A stretch of 64,000 nucleotides of DNA from Nymphalis io (taxonomy: Eukaryota; Arthropoda; Insecta; Lepidoptera; Nymphalidae), in assembly GCF_905147045.1 (NCBI RefSeq), contig NC_065889.1, forward strand, positions 14,389,001-14,453,000. Direction: 5' to 3'. This document shows, in pieces, positions 61,135 through 64,000 of this stretch. Made by a program: the position numbers and the translations under genes. Below the pieces are notes generated by a model. It was not told the origin of the DNA, ran no database searches, and worked only from the letters and a program-made list of their open reading frames with translations. Position 1 is the first letter of the stretch, and every line of letters starts with the position of its first letter.

Positions 61135-62360
61135 TATTTTAATTTAGAATCTTCGATTTATACTTGGATTTTATCCTTGTAGCGGACAAGATTAAGATAT
61201 ATTTTATCTGTGGTGAAAATTGTCAGTGGAATATTTTAAGCAAACTTATTATTATATAACACGACTTTATATACTAACAATGTCGTAATTATTATCGTAA
61301 TATATAATATAATAATTGTCCTTTTTTCGAAGAATCAATCAAATATTCTACCGAGATTTAAAATAAAAAGTAGTTTGGCAAGCGGAACTATAAAAAACTC
61401 GCCATGAAATTATTTGAATGATATTGCATAATATGCATGCTGTCGTTTTGACTATATTCTTAGTTATATCTGGAAGTAAATGGAACACCTGATGCTAATT
61501 GGACAACTTCGGTTATAGATACTGGAACAAGTAGCATACAGGATTGTGTCGAGTGTGCCCCTTGTACACGTAGCGTAATACATAGTTGATGCTCACCCAG
61601 TAAGGAACAAAACAATTCCACAGACCAAAACGAAATGTTCCATGTTTCATTAAAATATAATCCATCCAGTTGTTTTCGCGTCACATATTCACATACTTTT
61701 ACTGTTACTGTATATATTTTAGGTATTATATTATAAATAAGTACAAAACTCGTTTGACATTTACGTTGCCTTTCCAGTTTTTGGGAACAGATACGAGGAA
61801 AGTGTGCCCTGTGAAGCTTTATTCAAAATTTCTAAATCATGCTAGCGAAGTTTCGTTTCTTTTCAAATATAATACGAACGCGGTACGAAGGAGTTCGTTA
61901 TATATTAGGTAATTACGAGAACAACAATGGTCAGACGTTTACGCTTTCACTTTCATTGCTAAGTGTATTTTGACGCGGTTCAAAGAACTCTTGACCACGG
62001 CTCTCGGGTTGCAAAGTTTACTAATAAAACTTTTTCTCGATTTGATTCGTATTTTGTAATGACAATGTTTGAGAAAAATTAATCGTCAACATATGATTCA
62101 ACTTGTTATTTAAACATTCCGAACATATTAATATTTAAAAAGTTTTAGGCAATGAAGTTTTATAGCAATTATAAATACATGATTTTCCTGATTCGCATTT
62201 TAATCGAGTTACAAATAAAAAACTTTTTTTGCATTCTTAAAATAATATGGTTTTAGCTAATTTTCCATAAGAACAATGTGTATTTTAAATACCATAATAG
62301 TTTCGCGAACTTATACGCAAAAAACTTATCGTACATAAGTTATTGTAGCTCGATATGTAA

Positions 62361-62426
62361 GCCGAGATGGCTCAGTGGTAAGTTCACGGGATTCGTAAAC
62401 GATGGTTATAGATTTAAATCGCAGCA
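62361..62426 (+). repeat. tRNA-like SINE head, solitary
   Basis: gccgagatggctcagtggta is the family A head start; the B-box area (tagatttaaatcgcagc) is decayed and no body follows. Confidence 0.55.
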
Positions 62427-63466
62427 ATCGCAAGCGATCTCGTGACCCGAACAAATGGAGACGATAACGCTGGTACTTTTGTCGGTTTTCCAGTAATTTG
62501 GGCTGTCAATTTAAATCGGTCAGTCAGTCAGTTATTATTTCAGTTTAAAGATTTTTATTTACTTAAAGAGCAATTTAAGAAATTTCACATAGTAAAAAAG
62601 GGTAGACAATCTAATCGTATCGTGTTAATCTTATTGACAAATGTAATGTTATGATAAAATACAGTACAAATAAATGACCAGAAAAAGAAATGCAGATTCT
62701 CGAAAGTAAAATTTTACATAATATATAGACAATATCTATCCTGAATCAAATGTGCTTATCACTGTCAGTGTTATTGAGTCGAGTGTATGAACAAGCTCGC
62801 AGATAGCGGTAACAATATAAAAAGTACCAGGAAGTAGTTCGCTGAACTACTTTGAAATCATTAAGACTTATGACAATTTCTGGAGTCAAACAAGTTGATA
62901 ATTAGGTCGTGTTTAGAGCTCACCGTCCATACAATATAGCATAACATATCTCTAAACGTTAAGATGAAATTGAGATAAGTGAAACGTAAATATATACTAG
63001 TATATGATCATAATATAATCTCGTAGAACTCACACCAATTGTTTAACAATAAATAGACAAATATATACTTACATAAAAAACTTAAAATTAAAAAAGACCT
63101 ATTTTTATATGTATATCCTTTATTGTGTTGATACAGAAATACGAAAGCCCATACTGAATATAATTCATAACATTATTAAATATTATGTTACTAAAAATTT
63201 GTCGCACGTTCGATCCCTTCGATCCTTGGGCTACTGTCGTCCCTGCTAACACAAGCTTTACGCTTAAAATAAGCAATTGCTAATTTGTTTTTTATATAAT
63301 AAAATTTTGGTAATTTACCATTTCAATTAATCTTGTAAAAAGACAATTCTGACTATCTCTTAAGAGACTAATTGAATAAAGTATATTTTGACTATAATTT
63401 TTTTTTATTCACACGTATATAATATCCTATCATTATAAATATGTATTTGATGTTTGGCCATGACTT

Positions 63467-63660
63467 AATTCATCTCGTGCTTCATGGTGAAGGAAAACAT
63501 CGTGAGGAAACCTGCATGTGTCTAATTTCACTGAAATTCTGCCACATGTGTATTCCACCAATCCGCAAGGAGCAACTTGGTGGAATAAGCTCCCAACCTG
63601 CTCCTCAAAAAGGGAGAGGAGGCCTAAACCCAGCAGTGGGACATTCACAGGCTGTTACTT
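63467..63660 (+). mobile_element. Family A SINE, 5' truncated
   Basis: Begins in the body at aattcatctcgtgcttcatg and runs to acattcacaggctgttactt. The head is missing. Confidence 0.92.
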
Positions 63661-63888
63661 TTTTACCAGAAATTCTCTCTAAGTCGCGCTATTTCATGCT
63701 ATATATTTATGAACGATCAGCCTAAAGTAAAGGGCTGCTCGACCGGCGCATACGCATGTGTGTAAGTGGGTGAAGCGCTTTCACCGTGCCAATCTATAGA
63801 TATTTACATTCACGCAAAAAAATAATACATAACCAACTATAAATAGTAACTGTGTCGTTGATTTCTTTTTTTTTTAATTTTTTTTTTT

Positions 63889-63935
63889 GTTTTCATTTTA
63901 ACTTTTAAAAATATTTTAAAAGTAAAAATGAAAAC
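63889..63935. repeat. Imperfect inverted repeat
   Basis: gttttcattttaactttta and its near complement aaaagtaaaaatgaaaac form a 22-bp stem with one mismatch. Confidence 0.7.
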
Positions 63936-64000
63936 TGAGATAATTAAAATAATATATTGTTTTTTTTAATCTGTGATTGCGATCAGTTAATATACATACG

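Larger units (their letters stand above)
58166..64000 (-). other. Presumed intron or upstream region of the FAM43-like gene
   Basis: I searched the minus strand from the acceptor to the window edge for an exon ending in a phase-1 donor and encoding the N-terminal PTB half, and found none. The region is AT-rich. It carries a perfect inverted repeat at 58486-58539, a 16-bp tandem repeat near 59.0 kb, family A SINE copies at 59.5 and 63.5 kb, a tRNA-like head at 62.36 kb, a LINE 3' end at 61.06 kb and a diffuse duplication at 59.97-60.27 kb. The first exon or exons are therefore probably beyond 64000. Confidence 0.5.

Noticed and set aside
62361..62426. tRNA gene
   Set aside because: The A-box region fits but the B-box is decayed and the acceptor stem does not pair; a SINE head is the better reading.
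62905..62990. N-terminal exon of the FAM43-like gene ending at a gtgagc donor
   Set aside because: The peptide upstream of the donor has no similarity to the family's N-terminal PTB half.

Overview
The window looks like AT-rich nuclear DNA of an insect, most likely a moth or butterfly (Lepidoptera). The evidence is very AT-rich spacer DNA, one spliced animal gene on the minus strand, and dense short interspersed repeats of kinds I associate with lepidopteran genomes: tRNA-headed SINEs, poly(A)-tailed SINE-like elements, RTE-type LINE 3' ends with GATGAT tails, a mariner with a cecropia-like terminus, and a Helitron-like terminus ending in CTAGT. The species cannot be fixed from this, and the repeat-family names are from memory, not from a search.

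Only one region can be confidently called host protein-coding. It is the last coding exon of a FAM43-like PTB/PID-domain gene on the minus strand (about 56.71-58.14 kb). The exon opens at a strong 3' splice site, not at a start codon. The N-terminal exon or exons were not found, so everything from 58.14 kb to the right edge is probably its intron or upstream region. The 3' UTR should end within several hundred bases left of the stop.

The second largest coding-like region (about 21.1-23.56 kb, plus strand) is a 5'-truncated, frameshifted non-LTR retrotransposon. It keeps the reverse transcriptase and a C-terminal Cys/His finger but has lost its endonuclease. A dead mariner transposase C-terminus lies at 41.5-42.1 kb (minus), and three RTE-like LINE 3' ends lie at 12.2, 46.1 and 52.8 kb.

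Most other recognisable sequence is repeats, which I sorted into families by comparing copies inside the window. Family A (about 15 copies) has a tRNA-like head and ends with a shared 'ggaggcct...cagcagtggg' tail. Family B (about 20 copies) starts near 'tggtggtagggctttgtgc' and ends in poly(A). Family C (about 11 copies) has a 'cctcgttggtctag' tRNA-like head. Family D (3 copies) is GC-rich with poly(A). Family F (2 copies, opposite strands) is about 105 bp. At 47.34-47.93 kb one B copy sits inside another in opposite orientation.

Layout: 0-12 kb is AT-rich with scattered SINEs and two CpG-rich promoter-like patches (6.3 and 7.4 kb). 12.9-14.0 kb holds a minus-strand pair of splice-like signals near a CpG-rich patch. 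16-24 kb is SINEs and the LINE. 24-36 kb is AT-rich with an unexplained GC-rich block at 31.3-31.8 kb. 36-50 kb is the densest repeat zone. 50-56 kb is sparse. 56-64 kb is the FAM43-like gene and its presumed intron. I found no operon, CRISPR array, biosynthetic cluster or defence system, and nothing I could call a new multi-gene system. The unexplained items are listed as findings with modest scores.
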